A stretch of DNA of 64,000 nt from assembly GCF_019649055.1 (NCBI RefSeq), contig NW_026570233.1, forward strand, positions 124,001 to 188,000. Direction: 5' to 3'. Of the stretch, positions 25,012 to 37,143 are shown piece by piece (the first letter of the stretch is position 1; every line of letters begins with the position of its first letter). The DNA comes from Paramacrobiotus metropolitanus. Lineage: Eukaryota > Tardigrada > Eutardigrada > Parachela > Macrobiotidae. The notes below the pieces were generated by a model that was given only the letters and a program-made list of their open reading frames with translations, did not search any database and was not told the DNA's origin. The position numbers and the translations under genes were made by a program.

Positions 25012-25940
25012 AGAAAAGCCCAACCAGGCAATGGCAACGTCTGCCAAGGCATTTTTGTGTTATTACTTCAGTTGTATGTCTGGTTTGCTTGTATGTCTAC
25101 TTTAGTAATTTAAATTACAATTTAATGAAAGGTCACAGTGACCTCGATGCATGTCATACATGATGTGATCGCTTCCGTTTGTATTGAATAACATTAATTT
25201 TGTTATTCAGATCGAGCACTCGTATTGTTTGCACTGAGCACAGCTAACGTGTTTCTAATGATGTCGATGGCAAAAAGTATTAATTTTTTCTGCTTTCTTA
25301 CGCTTTTCCAGTTCCTAGATTTTTTTCCCAGCGGTAATGGGATCTGCTGGATATAACTTTTACCGGCATATACCTTCGTAATTTTCATTTAAATTAACAC
25401 AAAGTGAATTAACGCTACATACTGTATAACTGTTTATCAAAAGCAGGCGCACAAGCGTGCCCTAAGTAGCATACTACCGTAGTTGCAAACGCTACGCAAT
25501 CATAGTTCATGCCGAATGAGCGGTAACGCCAAAGGCAAAATGCATGAAGTGGAAAATATGGTACAAACCAGCTACCGGGTAGTCTTTGTTGGTCGTTTAC
25601 AAGAGACTACTTTCGGAGGTTTCTTAGGTGCAAATTCTCGCACGTCCTAATAGTATTATGTGTAAAACAATGGCAATTTGTTGGTTTGATAGTTTACCGG
25701 ACCGGAAGTTGCAACCACACTTGAGCTCGTTGCCCGACGTAAAAAACGCTGTTTTTTGGCATAAAACTGGCAGCAGACTCTTGTCACGCCGTTAGAGCAG
25801 TTTGAAAAATGTGCAATTAGCGTATCCTTTTTTGTTACAGTGCAATCTAACTTTGTCCATTTGCAGGACTGGACTTGGTGTTTCCCGCCTTTTATTTTAC
25901 AGTAGTGGAGGACTGCGTTCCCCGTTACCACGAATACGTT
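25012..25940. other. Intergenic, no gene recognised
   Basis: No coding exon supported. Frames on both strands at 25656-26033 are shadows of the next gene's region. Confidence 0.45.
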
Positions 25941-27095
25941 ATGTTTTCGGGGATCAGGAGATTGTTGGTTGTCGGTTATGCCATGATCGGAGGCGTTTCG
26001 TTGCAAACTACAAATACGCCAGTTTGCAATCATACGCCGGCCCCAGACTATGCAACAAAATGCAACGCCACGAACGGCTTCACCTTGCCCAACGGACGGT
26101 TTATCGACCAGTACACGAAATTTTGCGATTGCACAGAGAGAGTGTTAAGCGTTCAACAACAAACCTGCCTAGGAAGTAAGCGCCGACCACCAGTAAAAAA
26201 CCCCATTATTATAACTGGATTTTTAGATCCAATGTTAAATAGGCTTTCCTGCACTGAGTACAAGATGGCTCGTTATCTTGTACCTATATTAGCCACTTGA
26301 CTGGATTAACGTGAGAACATGCGTTTTAGGCAAAATAATCCACAACGTAGCGTTTACTACTCACAGTTGTTACATACTGTAGTAGGTTTTTTGATACTGC
26401 ACTTTTTGTACCTTACATTTATCGCTACTAGTACTGATCACCTTTCAGCGCTCGATTTGGCTTTCCTTGAGTGCAATCCCGACGGCACATTCAACTGTGT
26501 TGTGCACTGGTTTGGGCGGCCCTTTTGTAGCAACAACAGAGGAGGCACAACAAATCTGACTTATCCCGATTGCGGCATGCAGGAAGCTTTTGCCAGTCAG
26601 CATGCATTCGCTATTCGCAAGACGCTAATCAATTCCGGAATGTGGGACAGTGCACGTGCGACTTAGCAAGAAGGCAGCAAATGGACTCGACTTGTAAGTC
26701 CTGTTGTTGGTGCTGTGTTTCCAGTCATTTCGCGTTTACATAATAAACTGATACAAAAAAGCACGTAAACATATGTTTACATCCATCAGGTAAACATAAC
26801 ATGAGCATTCACATGATCATTTGCTAAAAAATCTGTATCAATCAGTATTCATTATACAACCCCATTCAAGAATTTCAAGCTATGCCAAACGCTGCATTTC
26901 ATTTTCTCTACAGCTTATACTCCTACCCTACGTTTTGTAGTGTCCGACATGGATAAGTATGTGCCACAGTGCAACGCAGATGGATCCTGGAAGAACATTC
27001 AAACGGGATACGGAGGATCGTGGTGTGTCAATTCCACCGGTGACCCGACCGGGGCTATATCGTTCAGCACCTTGTATCCACCTACGTGTTTGTAG
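25941..27095 (+). CDS. Secreted protein with two thyroglobulin type-1-like segments
   Basis: Exons 25941..26175, 26449..26655 (or ..26649) and 26941..27095, all phase 1, give about 198 residues. The first 20 or so residues (MFSGIRRLLVVGYAMIGG) look like a signal peptide. Exon 1 then has a five-Cys segment with NGFTLPNGRF, loosely like a chitin-binding type-2 domain. Exons 2 and 3 each carry a CNxDG motif: LECNPDGTFNC with a later FCSN, and YVPQCNADGSWK followed by WCVNSTGD. CNxDG plus (C)WCV is the hallmark of thyroglobulin type-1 domains, which often inhibit cysteine or aspartic proteases. The second intron donor is ambiguous (two GTGC sites with equal phase). The function is inferred. Confidence 0.55.
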
Positions 27096-27610
27096 CGACG
27101 TTACCCATGCACTTTCTGGCTTGCGTGGTATTCGTATGACACTAAATATTTGTTTTCCAAGACTGTGCGTGACTCATATTTTTCAAAAATGTCTTTAGCG
27201 GTATCCTGTACTCGCGCCTACTTGAAGTTCACATCGAGTATTACGGACGAGTTTGGTAAAAGAAGTTTTTTTGCGTTAGTACCTGGTTACCTTACCCGGC
27301 AAACAGGCAAATAGTACCGAAACTAATCTTTGCAAAAAATCGATGGTATGAACATCACACCTGTGAATACAAATTTTCTATCGACTAAATGTGTGTACTG
27401 AAATTTAGCGGTTGCATTCGCAGATCTTGACGGCAATGCCGCTTAAACAAACAATAATGTTAAAACTGTCAAAACGCTTGCGAAAATTCTGAATAAACGC
27501 TTTTATTCCAAATAATACAGATATATGTGGTTGCTCAGATTACAGTAGCATTCTGGTTATTAAAGCCTGGTTCGTATTCAAAGGGATGTTAACTATTTTT
27601 GATCTGCAGT
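27096..27610. other. Convergent intergenic region
   Basis: Separates the secreted protein gene from the minus-strand receptor 7. Nothing recognised. Confidence 0.5.
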
Positions 27611-29185
27611 TCACGCTGACAAGCAGTTGCAGGTGCAGTTCCGAAAATTCTCCCCGGAACTGTCATCGCTTGAGATAAGTTCGTCGGCAACAACAATGAT
27701 GGTCGCGACGAGAGCAAACGTCTTGAAACACGAAAAACAAAATAATACAAGGTTTAGGTGAAGTCATTGCACTCAAAACTGTATGAAACTGCAATGTTAG
27801 CGAAATGCAGTGAGTAAAATACCTTTATCATTAAAGACCAGGTTAGATGCAGTGATCCACCGACTCTTGCTTGAAGTTTCAACTTTTCTTGAGAAAATAC
27901 CAAAGCCGTTAACAGTTTCCTGACGTCATCGCTCTGGAAAATTGTTTTCGCAATTCAGTCATTTTTTATTAGCAGCTCGTATGCCAAAAAGATCGGAGTA
28001 CGCAGTTTTGAAGATCGAAGTACACATTCGTATGTCTGCGTGCCTTGAAGTACCTGCTCAGACATTGCACGTAATGCCGCATCTCGAGATAAAACGTACA
28101 GTTGAGTGCTCACAACAACGTCCTGCAAAATAATTTAATGGTGATGTAGTATATCGTCAAAAGTTTCTGGGGCTGTACATAATTATAATCACCGTTGCAT
28201 CGATTTCTAAGAACGGTAGCGGAAAGGCAATCATAGTCCATCCACTCATAACTGCCCCTATAAACTGTATCCACTCAGGGTGATTTGACAGCAGCCTGGC
28301 GGCAGCGACATGTGTCAGCATTGTAACAGAGTCCAGGTAGTAGGCAGCTGCCGCGATCGATGCAAATGATTTGTTGATGGTTTCAGACAACTCAAATAGA
28401 GCTTTATGAAAAGCTAAAAGGTCATGCAGTTTTTGTAAGAATTGTCCCCTTCCGTCTGACACGCTGACCTGCTGCAACTTTTCGAGAAAGTACAATTGAC
28501 CTTTATGCAGGACATAACCACTGATGAAATACAGCGACTGCACAGTGATGCCATAAATAAACGGCAGAAACACTAAGGCGCACCAAATTAAATAAAATTT
28601 CCACCGGACTAACGATATCCCCAGTAAAAGAAGCGTTGGACTGAAATTATCAGTCAACGTGTTAAAATTGTATGCTTTGTCATCAATAGTGGTCCAGGAG
28701 GCCGAATTCCAGAGATAATAGCCGATGGTTATGAAGGCGAATAAAAGCATGGTTTTATGCGGATCATTCTTTAATAAAGGAACAATGTTTGCGCCATCAC
28801 AGAAAGCAAAAAAAATTACTCGGCGGAGAGAATCGTTCAGTTGTGACAGATGTCTCTCAGCACGCCAGAGCGTTAGAATGATGATCGGAGAACGTATAGG
28901 ATCAAAAATCAAGGCAAAATAAGAAATTATGTCGGTAAACGGAAGACGCCGGCCGCTTTGTATGAACTGCATTGCCACAGCAGCAGCACAGATAGCGCTC
29001 GTTGACAAGGAGCCCAGAAACAGGATTATTCGTATTAAGTAATGCAATCGTGATCGGTATTTTAATGCTGTATTTTTGGGATCAACAGCCGGTATACCAA
29101 GTAATCCAGACAGTATTTCAACGGTCCGGATGATGACTGGTCGTTCAACGAATTTCGCTTTCATTTTGTAATCTAAACTTATCAA
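27611..29185 (-). CDS. Gustatory-receptor-like chemoreceptor 7, four exons
   Basis: Minus strand, exons in order 29185..28193, 28122..28054 (23 codons), 27933..27823 (37 codons), 27721..27611; 427 residues. No frame breaks and all introns phase 0. Motifs: DPIRSPIIIL, SLVRWKFYLIW, the 37-codon exon with LVFSQEKLKLQ, and the last exon TFALVATIIVVADEL followed by a Cys-rich tail (NCTCNCL). The usual asparagine of the ANE motif is aspartate here. It is followed on the same strand by receptor 8 upstream (29818-31363), so the two form a tandem minus-strand pair. Confidence 0.83.
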
Positions 29186-29817
29186 CTGCCGCAGTGTGCA
29201 CCCAGCAGCCTCATATCGTAACTTTAGAAAATTCCGAACTTATTGGATACAGGATATCCCACGCTCTGAACGTGTGATTCCTGAATTGCAGATTACTGCC
29301 CAAAGATTGTCGTACTCTCGTAATTACTGGAATAGAGAATTCCCAAGTGTCAGCATGCGTTAAAATTTGTATTTGCTACCGCACAATACCAGTCTTCTAC
29401 AAATGAAACACGCGCCACAGAGGTACTCGCATGCACACACAGTTGTAAAATACAACAGAATCTATGGAATGATAGAGATGACTGGCTGGAGTCACGGTGA
29501 CCCTACGATGCTTTTTCTGTGTTGCCGACCGATCAATTACAAGCCGACGGCAGTAACGAAATGTAGCTAAGCCAATTGTATGAGGCACACTGTCAGCCAG
29601 TTACTATAATTATGATCATATCGGTTGTTCTAGCTACGAAGGTTCTAGCTCCATTTAATTTACTTTCAACAAATTTGTAATTGTCTGCATTCTATGTACA
29701 ACTTGTATACAACACATGTTATATATTTTTCGGTAACGATATGCTACAACATTCAGCCAGCAATATTCTTTTAAATTTGTCGCATTTCCGTTTAACATGT
29801 TTAGAATTTTACTTGGT
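29186..29817. other. Intergenic spacer between receptors 7 and 8
   Basis: Nothing recognised. Confidence 0.5.
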
Positions 29818-31363
29818 TTAAAGGGAAGCACACGAGCAATTTTGAAATATTTTGTGGGAGACGTCGTCCCTGGATGTCAACTCGTTCGTAATGATGGTGA
29901 TGGATGCCAGCAAAGCAAATGTCTGGAATATAACAAAAAAATAAAAGAGTATAAGATATGTCCTATTGCACAAGCGTGAATTCACCTTGAGAATCAGAGA
30001 CCACGTTAGACGAATCGAACCACCGGCTATCGTTTGCAGTTTCAGCTTAGCATGCGAACGTGTCAGTGTGTTCAAAATAACATGTAAATCGTTCCCCTAA
30101 GGGTATAAAATTGCTGTTGTAATCTGGAAAGATTTTATGTTAAGGTATGGCGATTATACATGCTTTACCTGCGAATTAAGAATAAGTGACATAGCGTCTT
30201 GAGACTGAATGCAAAGCTCAGCTTCAATCGCGGAATCCTAAAAACACGCACATATTAAGTACGCACTACAAGCATGGCACAGCAATGGTAGCATAGGAAA
30301 ATTCTACTTCAACCCATACATTCTTATCAATCTGCAGAAAAGGAAAAAGAAACGCGATCATGGCTACAGCAAAGTACACTGCTCCGATCACTTGGACCCA
30401 ATCTGGTTTATCGGACAATAGTCCGGCTTCGGCGATGTGTGTTAGAAACTGGAAAGAATCTGCACTGTATGCAACAACTGCGATCCACCCGAATGACTGA
30501 TCGATTATGTTAGATAACTCGAACAAAGCTCTATGGAAATTCAGAAGCACCCTCAAATTTTGCTGGAGCTTTTCCCGGCCACCGACGGCGCGAAGTTGCC
30601 GCAGCTGATTTAGAAACTGGCATTGACCTTTGTACAAAATATATCCACTGAGATAAAACGAGGTCTGTATAACAAGAGTGTACACGACTGGTATCAGTGG
30701 TATGTAAGAAAGAGTGCACCACAGTAAGTAAAACTTCCACCTCGTCCACGCTATCCCCATCTCTTGCATGGTAGGACTTATCTGATCGGTTAGAGATCCG
30801 ATACTGTATACCTTTTCTCCCACGTTCAGCCATGCGCCAAAGTCCCAGAGAAACAATAACCAGGAAAGACCCAGGAAAATTATTACAGCATTACGGGTGC
30901 CATACTTTACGGAATGCACCGTGTTTAGGCCACCAGGAAGTGGGAAGCACAAAACGCTTCGAGTAGCGTTTTCCAGCCGCGATAGATTCTGGTGGACACA
31001 GCAAAATATAACGATCATAACTGAGGAGCGTAAAGGATGAGCAATTGACGTGACGTAAGAAAAGATGGTAACAAATGGTGCACGCCTGCCATTGTGAATG
31101 AAATGCATTACTAGAGAGAAGGCGTAAATTGTGCTGATGGAGAGTGCACTTAGTAGTAAAATCAGCCGCACAATACAGTGGAAGCGTGATCGCGTGCATC
31201 CTTTTTCATGCCCCTCCTGCTGGGTAGGTGTGCCAAGAAATCGCGCTAAGATAATAATTGTTTGGAGGACATTTGGTTGTTCAGCTGATTTAGATTCCGT
31301 TGAGCTCATTTTCTCTGGAGTACAAATTGTCGACGGTGTCGTTATGCAGCAAGACATGACCAA
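29818..31363 (-). CDS. Gustatory-receptor-like chemoreceptor 8, four exons
   Basis: Minus strand, exons 31363..30320, 30237..30169 (23 codons), 30096..29986 (37 codons), 29922..29818; 442 residues, the longest of the set. Motifs: HPLRSSVMIV, AWTRWKFYLLW, TLTRSHAKLKLQ and TFALLASITIITNEL. The first exon has a longer N terminus; the ATG for MSSTES 18 codons in is an equally good start and would bring it to the usual length. It is divergently arranged with receptor 9, whose ATG lies 410 bp away on the other strand. Confidence 0.83.
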
Positions 31364-31773
31364 ATTTTTGTTGCTCCTATGAGAACAGCCTCAGCAATTC
31401 AGTGAATGGTCGTAAAAATTAACAAGATAAGCATACCGGTGGTATACGTGCTTTGCTAACTCGTTGAATAGTGTCTCAGGAGGGTATTACGCATCAGTAC
31501 TGTGCAACTTTTTGCAAAGTAATCTGCTTATTTCTCTAGGGTGGGATTAATGTGGAACTGTAAGATAGCTATAGCGCAGTGGGAATGTTGAGCAAGTAAA
31601 GCTCCTTTCAAAGCCATTACTCAACACAAAACTCCCCCTGTGTACGGACAAATGGGAAAATGTAAATACTGTATTACCGCAGGTTGTATAAATGCTGTAA
31701 TGCACTTTTTTGCTCCGGAAATTAAAACCTCGTGTTCACTGTGCCGCCATCATTGCCGCCATCAGCTCACAAG
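31364..31773. promoter_or_regulatory. Divergent intergenic region between receptors 8 and 9
   Basis: 410 bp between two head-to-head receptor genes. It must hold the promoter of receptor 8. No specific element was identified by eye. Confidence 0.35.
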
Positions 31774-33441
31774 ATGGACAGGATGAATAACGAAGTTTCC
31801 AAAACGCCAAGAATCTTATGGATTACCAGGTTAATTTACAAGATTCTTGGCGTAGAAGTGCGGATTAATCTTGTCAAGGAACACTGGAAGCGAATGGTTC
31901 CATCGTGTCGTGCGTTTCCTTCTTTTCTGCAGTTCTTTGGTGATTAGCCGTGTGTACGCGTCTGAGCTGTTAACACAGTTTGTCCGCACTGGCAACCGGA
32001 CTGCGTTCGGGGAGGTCATGTATTATCTGGAGGACATTATTCAACCAATGCGCCCCCCACTTATAATTCTGGCGTTCTCTAAAGCGGAAAAGCATATATC
32101 CAAACTGGATGAGGCACTGCGTCGTGTTTTATTTTTCCCACTCTGCGATGGCAGCCAAACCATTATACGCACACGGAAAGGTGCTTGCACTTTGCAGTGC
32201 CTTGGTCATTTTCTGCGGATTAGTTTTCCTGTATTGCTTATGAAGTGTTAGCGAATGGGGCAAAGCAGATAACAAATTACAATGGGATTTCGATATACTT
32301 CTCAATAACACCAGCCCAACATTGGAAGTCCTCGGGATAAAGGTGATGCGATGGAAATACTTCTTACTGTATAGTGTACTCACCTTTCCCTCGGTCGTAT
32401 ACTGCATGTTTATCCAAACGCTGTTTTTCCTGTGTGGTTTCGTTCTTGGGAAAGGTCAAGAGCAATTGTTAAAACAACTGCAGCAGATTGCAATATGGTG
32501 AAGATTTATGTGAGAAAGTACACATGCTTTTCCAGTTTAACACCTTATTTGAATTAGCCGAAATGATCAATGCTACCTTTGGGTGGATCGCAGCAATGGC
32601 ATACTGTGTAGAGGCAGTGGCCATGTTAACCCAAACTGCAGGCGCAAAAGTGCTGTCGGCAGAGTCCAACTATTTTGAACTAGCTGGAACGGTGATGTTT
32701 GGATTAATAATGGTGACATTTCTATACCCGTTTTTGCAAATCCATCACCGGGTAAAGACAATAATTATTTTTAAAATTAGGTTCTGTTGGACTGTTATTG
32801 TAAAACACAGAACATGTCATCAGGATGACACAATCCAGACTGAAGTATGCCAGCTGTTATTCCGGAAAGCGATCGCCACTCCGGAAATAGAGGTAAGTTT
32901 TCCTTTAAATAGCAGATTTATTTACTACTGCAGGGCTTTGAGCTGGGCGCTTTGGTCTACGGAGACAACAAAACAAAACCTAAAATAAACAACCGTTAGG
33001 AAACGTTGTTTAGAGGTCCAAAAGCAATCATCCACAGCATCAAATTTGTTGATAGGGCAAAAGACTGAAGCATCTGCTGGAAAGCTTTCTACTGGCCAGC
33101 CAGAACCTGAAATTACAGATGGAAGCAGGCGGATTTTTTTATATAACGTGGTCATTAATGTTGAAGGTATGTTTTGAAGGTATATAAGGTGAAGGTTAAT
33201 CAGTATGTGCAGTATATCTGGTGAGCCTCTTAATCTCATGAAAATCAAATCCTGATCCTGTCGTATCTTTTCCTGTCAAACGATATCAAACTGATTTTAA
33301 GCAAGCACTCATGTTTTGTTGCAGACATTTGCTCTTATCGTTTCCATTAGCGTGTTGGCAAAAGGAATACCGGTACCATACCATCCATTGACGAGGCCAC
33401 CTTTTTATGGGCTCCTTCGAATTTTACGGCATCCTAATTAG
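31774..33441 (+). pseudogene. Gustatory-receptor-like chemoreceptor 9, pseudogene
   Basis: All four exon equivalents are present: exon 1 31774..32751, 32824..32892 (23 codons), 33056..33166 (37 codons) and 33325..33441. Exon 1 changes frame three times (near 31865-31890, 32180-32190 and 32485) and has an in-frame TGA at 32241-32243. The last exon loses the ANE motif and reads on to a late stop in another frame. Recognisable motifs remain: QPMRPPLIIL, MRWKYFLLY, FLLASQNLKLQ. Splice sites are still GT-AG, so the decay is recent or the gene has lain unexpressed. Three separate frame changes and a stop are too many to blame on sequencing error alone. Confidence 0.85.
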
Positions 33442-33836
33442 CAAAGGATATATGCGTGTACGTCTTTTCCACTAATTCTGTCTTTTCCACTTTTCCACTA
33501 ATTTCCACTTGTTTGGCTGATTTTTCTTTGATGTTTCCTGTTTACACATCAAAATCAGGATTTAAGAATTTAAGACTATATTACAGCCTAAACATAAAAC
33601 ATTTTCTTGGGCTCGTTATTTAGGAAGGTACTGTAGTTGTACATCATGATATTAATCGCAAACTGAATAAAATCTTGCTTTTCAGACGGGCCTGCCTTAC
33701 GGTGTTCAATTTGGTGTCCGCGGGAATACCATTAATTTTGTTAATTTTGTGACACCGGCAATTTTAAAACAGTCCTATTTAATGCTTCACCACACAGTCC
33801 ACACTATATAGATTTCACAGACAATTACGGCGGTAT
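33442..33836. other. Convergent intergenic spacer
   Basis: Between pseudogene 9 and the last exon of receptor 3. Nothing recognised. Confidence 0.5.
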
Positions 33837-34053
33837 TCAACCATGTTGTGTACAGTTTTGCACTGCACTGTTGCTGAAATGTGGCTCTTTGCTGACAATC
33901 TGGTTGGTGATGACGCTGATACTGGCGATGAGAGTACACGCCTACAAAAAGCAGATTATTCACCCTAGAGTAGATTAGCGATTCTTAGGAGTTTACAGAT
34001 ACCACGCTGCTACTACCGTATATGCTATATACTACATACCAAATATATATAAC

Positions 34054-34119
<66 letters not shown>

Positions 34120-37100
34120 TATTACCCAAATGCAATTGACCTATACCATTGGTATAGGTCAATTGCATTTGGGTAACCGATGCGCGTCGGGTAAAGGAGG
34201 AACGCGTAAAAATCTATCCATGACTCAGCGAAAAAATTATCGTCCAATCGTAAGTCGAGTACGCCTCTGTGTCAAGAAAGAAATTGAACAACTGAAAATT
34301 TGAAGTGGAACTGAAAAATTTATTTTTGATACGTTAGTGTGGTACTACGTCCAAAAAATGTTTATTCTGAGTTTAGAAGTGTGAATCTGGGTCGCTGGAT
34401 GCACTTTTGGTTCAAACAAACAAAACTTTTGTTGATCTGTGCAGGAGAGCTGCGAGTTACTCGTAGTTTGGGTAACGGTTGCGCTTCGACGTCGAAGCGC
34501 AACGGTTACACGGACGGGTAAACTGAAAACCCATCCCAGAATTCTCGTTCACCAATCAAATCGTTTACCTGCTTACGCGCCGTGACGTCATGTTTTTTTA
34601 CCCGACTGCCGCTTGCGCGTCGCGTAAGGCTTACACAGAGCAATTGACCTATGCCATTGGTGGAGGTCGATTACATTTGGGTAACCGTTGCGCGTCGGGT
34701 AACGGGGAAACGCGTAAAAAACGTGACGTAACAGCGCGTAAGCAAGTAAGCATTCTGATTCGTGATCACAAAATCTGGGATGGGTTTTTAGCTTACTTGT
34801 CCGCGTAAGCGTTGCGCTTCGACGTCGAAGCGCAACCGTTACCCAAACTACGAGTAACTCGCGCCTCTCCTGCACAGATCGACAAAATTTTTGTTTGTTT
34901 GAACTAAAAGTGCATCCAGCGACCCAGATTCACACTCCAAAATTCATAATTAACTTTTTTGACGTAATACCACATTTACCACATTACAGCATTAAAAATG
35001 AGTTTTTCAGTTCCGCTGCGGTGTTCAATTTCTTTCTTGGCACGGAAGCGTACTCGACTTACGATTGGACGATTGGGTTTTTGCTGAGTCATGGCTAATT
35101 TTTTACGCGTCTCTCCATTACCCGACGCGCAACGGTTACCCAAATGTAATTGACCTCCACCATTAATAAAGTACGGATACGCATCATTACAACGCCACAT
35201 TGAAAAGGTGGGAAGGCAGCAACTGGGCTATATAATGTCGTGAAACTCCGTCCACTGACAAGAATAATCCAGGCTCCAAGCATTGGTACTTCATAATGTA
35301 CACTCATTGTACGATTTTTTTCTGCCAATCAACGCATTAATTGAGGGTAACGCTACGTCGGCGGTGCCTGCCTCGCCTTCGCTGTCGGCCCATTGTTCAG
35401 ACCGGATGCCATTCGCACGCTTTGACTGCTCAGCGGCGGCCGCATGCTGTGTTGTAGCGTTTGGCACACGCTCGTTCGAACTGTTCTTGTGGCACAGTGT
35501 TCGCATACTCGCTTCATGAATTCTCATTTTACGCTAGCTCAGTTCTTGTTCACAACGTCGCTTATTTTGTTCTCTCGCCCGCTGCGCACCTATTGCTCTC
35601 TTTCTGTTTATTTTGCTTGTACACAACCCAAATAAACGGGTTGAAAATAAAGGGGTTGCTTGTGGGGCTGGAGCGATCAGAGGCGGCCAACGCATTCGTG
35701 TTCACGGACTTGTTCGCGTTTCCGGTCAGCAGCTGCTCCAGTATCCCCACGCGCTGTTACGGTTTGCACAGGAGACGTAGAGCATTAACCTTTTGTAGCT
35801 GAATCATATTATTAGATGTACCACTGTAGTACCTTTAAAATTGCTATTCCGTTAATGTGGAATATGCCACCAGCGAGGATATCAAATTTCAACTGGTTGT
35901 GACTTAGCACAAGTGCATCCAGGTGCATCCGTATTTCGATAACCTAAACAGCACTGGCCAGTAAACTAAGCATATCCAAAAGCGTTAGAAGTGTTCAGCA
36001 TTCACATTTAAGCCTTTGTAATACAACATACCTTGGAAGTATCTTTGCACCGTACACATTTGTCAAAAATGACGCAAATAAACTTGCTGAATTTCGTTTC
36101 CTGTAAGAACCAGCGCTTAGCATGGACACTGAGCGTGAGACTGCTGTCATCATTTCAATAACCTTGTGGCGTAGATCCAGTAGCGGGTAGTTGTAAGCTA
36201 TCATCAGCACTCCATAGACGGACACCCCAGCTAGATCGACGTAGTTGGGGTCGGGCGTCAAAATCTGCACCATGGCTGTGTTAAAAAGCATGGCAGTTAC
36301 ATCGATCAAAAACGCCGCTCCCGCAGCCCATGTAAAAGTGTTGTTCACCGCCTCGGAAAGGGCGTGGACTTGTCGTCGAAAACATACGACGTCGTTCAAT
36401 CGCTTAATTATTGTCGATACTTTTTCCTCGCCTTGTAATAACTGTTCCAGTGCTTGCAAACGCTTATAATATTCTTCAGTCCCTTTTTCCAGAATGCAGC
36501 AATAGAAGAAAAATGCAGATTGTATGACGAAGGCGTACAAACACGGTGTCAAGCCCAGGCCGCACCACATCAGATAAAATTTCCAACGAATCATCACCAC
36601 GCCGATACGCGACAGTGCCCCACTGTCAACCATCATTTGCGCGATAAAATTGTCTACCGTGAAATTCTCGCCTGGCTTAAACCAAGAAATGAAATCCCAG
36701 GCCACGAACACAACCGCTGTCACCAATGGTAGGACTAGCGTGACCTTTGCAGTGGCGCGTATGGCTTGTCGCTTTGGTTTAGTGTCCAGGATATTTTGGA
36801 GTGCCAGGCTGAGACTTTTGAAATGACGTTGACCGATTAGAAATCCCATGATAATGAGCGGTGCTCGCAGTGGCGTAACGAAGTCTTGGATGTACTGGAC
36901 TGCGCGCATTACTGCGTAGCCTGATGTACGATTCCGATAGGATTGCCGAACGTAGCCGGCGAAGAATATCATACCGATCGACAGCCCGCCACAAATAAAT
37001 AGTATCTGAATGATACGAATGGTTACGACAAATAGTCTGAAAAAACAGTTTTGGCGCCCAGTAAATGGTTTTCCAAGCAGGATAAATGTTCTTGGTAAAA

Positions 37101-37143
37101 GCTGCATCTCCGTACTATCGGTATGTTTTCCGTTGACAGACAT
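33837..37143 (-). CDS. Gustatory-receptor-like chemoreceptor 3 (subfamily A), element-laden third intron
   Basis: Minus strand, exons 37143..36163, 36100..36032 (23 codons), 35943..35833 (37 codons), 33941..33837; 421 residues, no frame breaks, all introns phase 0. Motifs: TPLRAPLIIM, VMIRWKFYLMW, HLDALVLSHNQLKFDIL and ACTLIASISVITNQI, ending near NCTQHG. The third intron is 1,891 bp, against 60-300 bp in paralogues, because it holds a foldback element and a TA repeat. The last exon was found only by looking for the family pattern downstream. The first intron uses the less usual donor GTTATT; reading through it would give a 382-residue protein without TM7. Confidence 0.82.
34057..34116. repeat. 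(TA)n microsatellite
   Basis: About 30 uninterrupted TA units directly beside the foldback element, in intron 3 of receptor 3. Confidence 0.97.
34122..34176. repeat. Near-perfect 55-bp palindrome at the left end of the foldback element
   Basis: Twenty-seven-base arms (starting TTACCCAAATGCAATTGACC) flank a single central base, with no mismatch. It would form a hairpin when single-stranded. Confidence 0.95.
34122..35165. mobile_element. Large foldback element (arms about 450 bp)
   Basis: The left arm, about 34149-34601, is complementary to about 34715-35165. Shared landmarks are CATTTGGGTAACC, GCGCGTCGGGTAA, TGTGAATCTGGGTCGCTGG and the 16-mer GCTTCGACGTCGAAGC in each arm. A further copy of the terminal motif sits in the loop near 34650-34700, so the structure is nested. 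The arms differ by scattered substitutions and small indels, so it is not brand new. No transposase frame is seen; it is presumably a non-autonomous DNA element. Confidence 0.85.
35166..35832. other. Remaining part of receptor 3 intron 3, possibly another old element
   Basis: GC-richer than the surroundings, with a TATA-like GCTATATAATG near 35227 and AATAAA near 35631. This could be a solo LTR or other transposon remnant, but no matching second copy is in the window, so I do not assign it. Confidence 0.25.

Noticed and set aside
31774-32751. Treating receptor 9 as a functional gene with sequencing errors
   Set aside because: Three frame changes, an in-frame stop and a damaged last exon are more than the single-base breaks seen elsewhere in the window.
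35196-35790. Possible solo LTR in receptor 3 intron 3 (TATA-like box and AATAAA)
   Set aside because: No second copy, no target duplication and no clear ends in the window.
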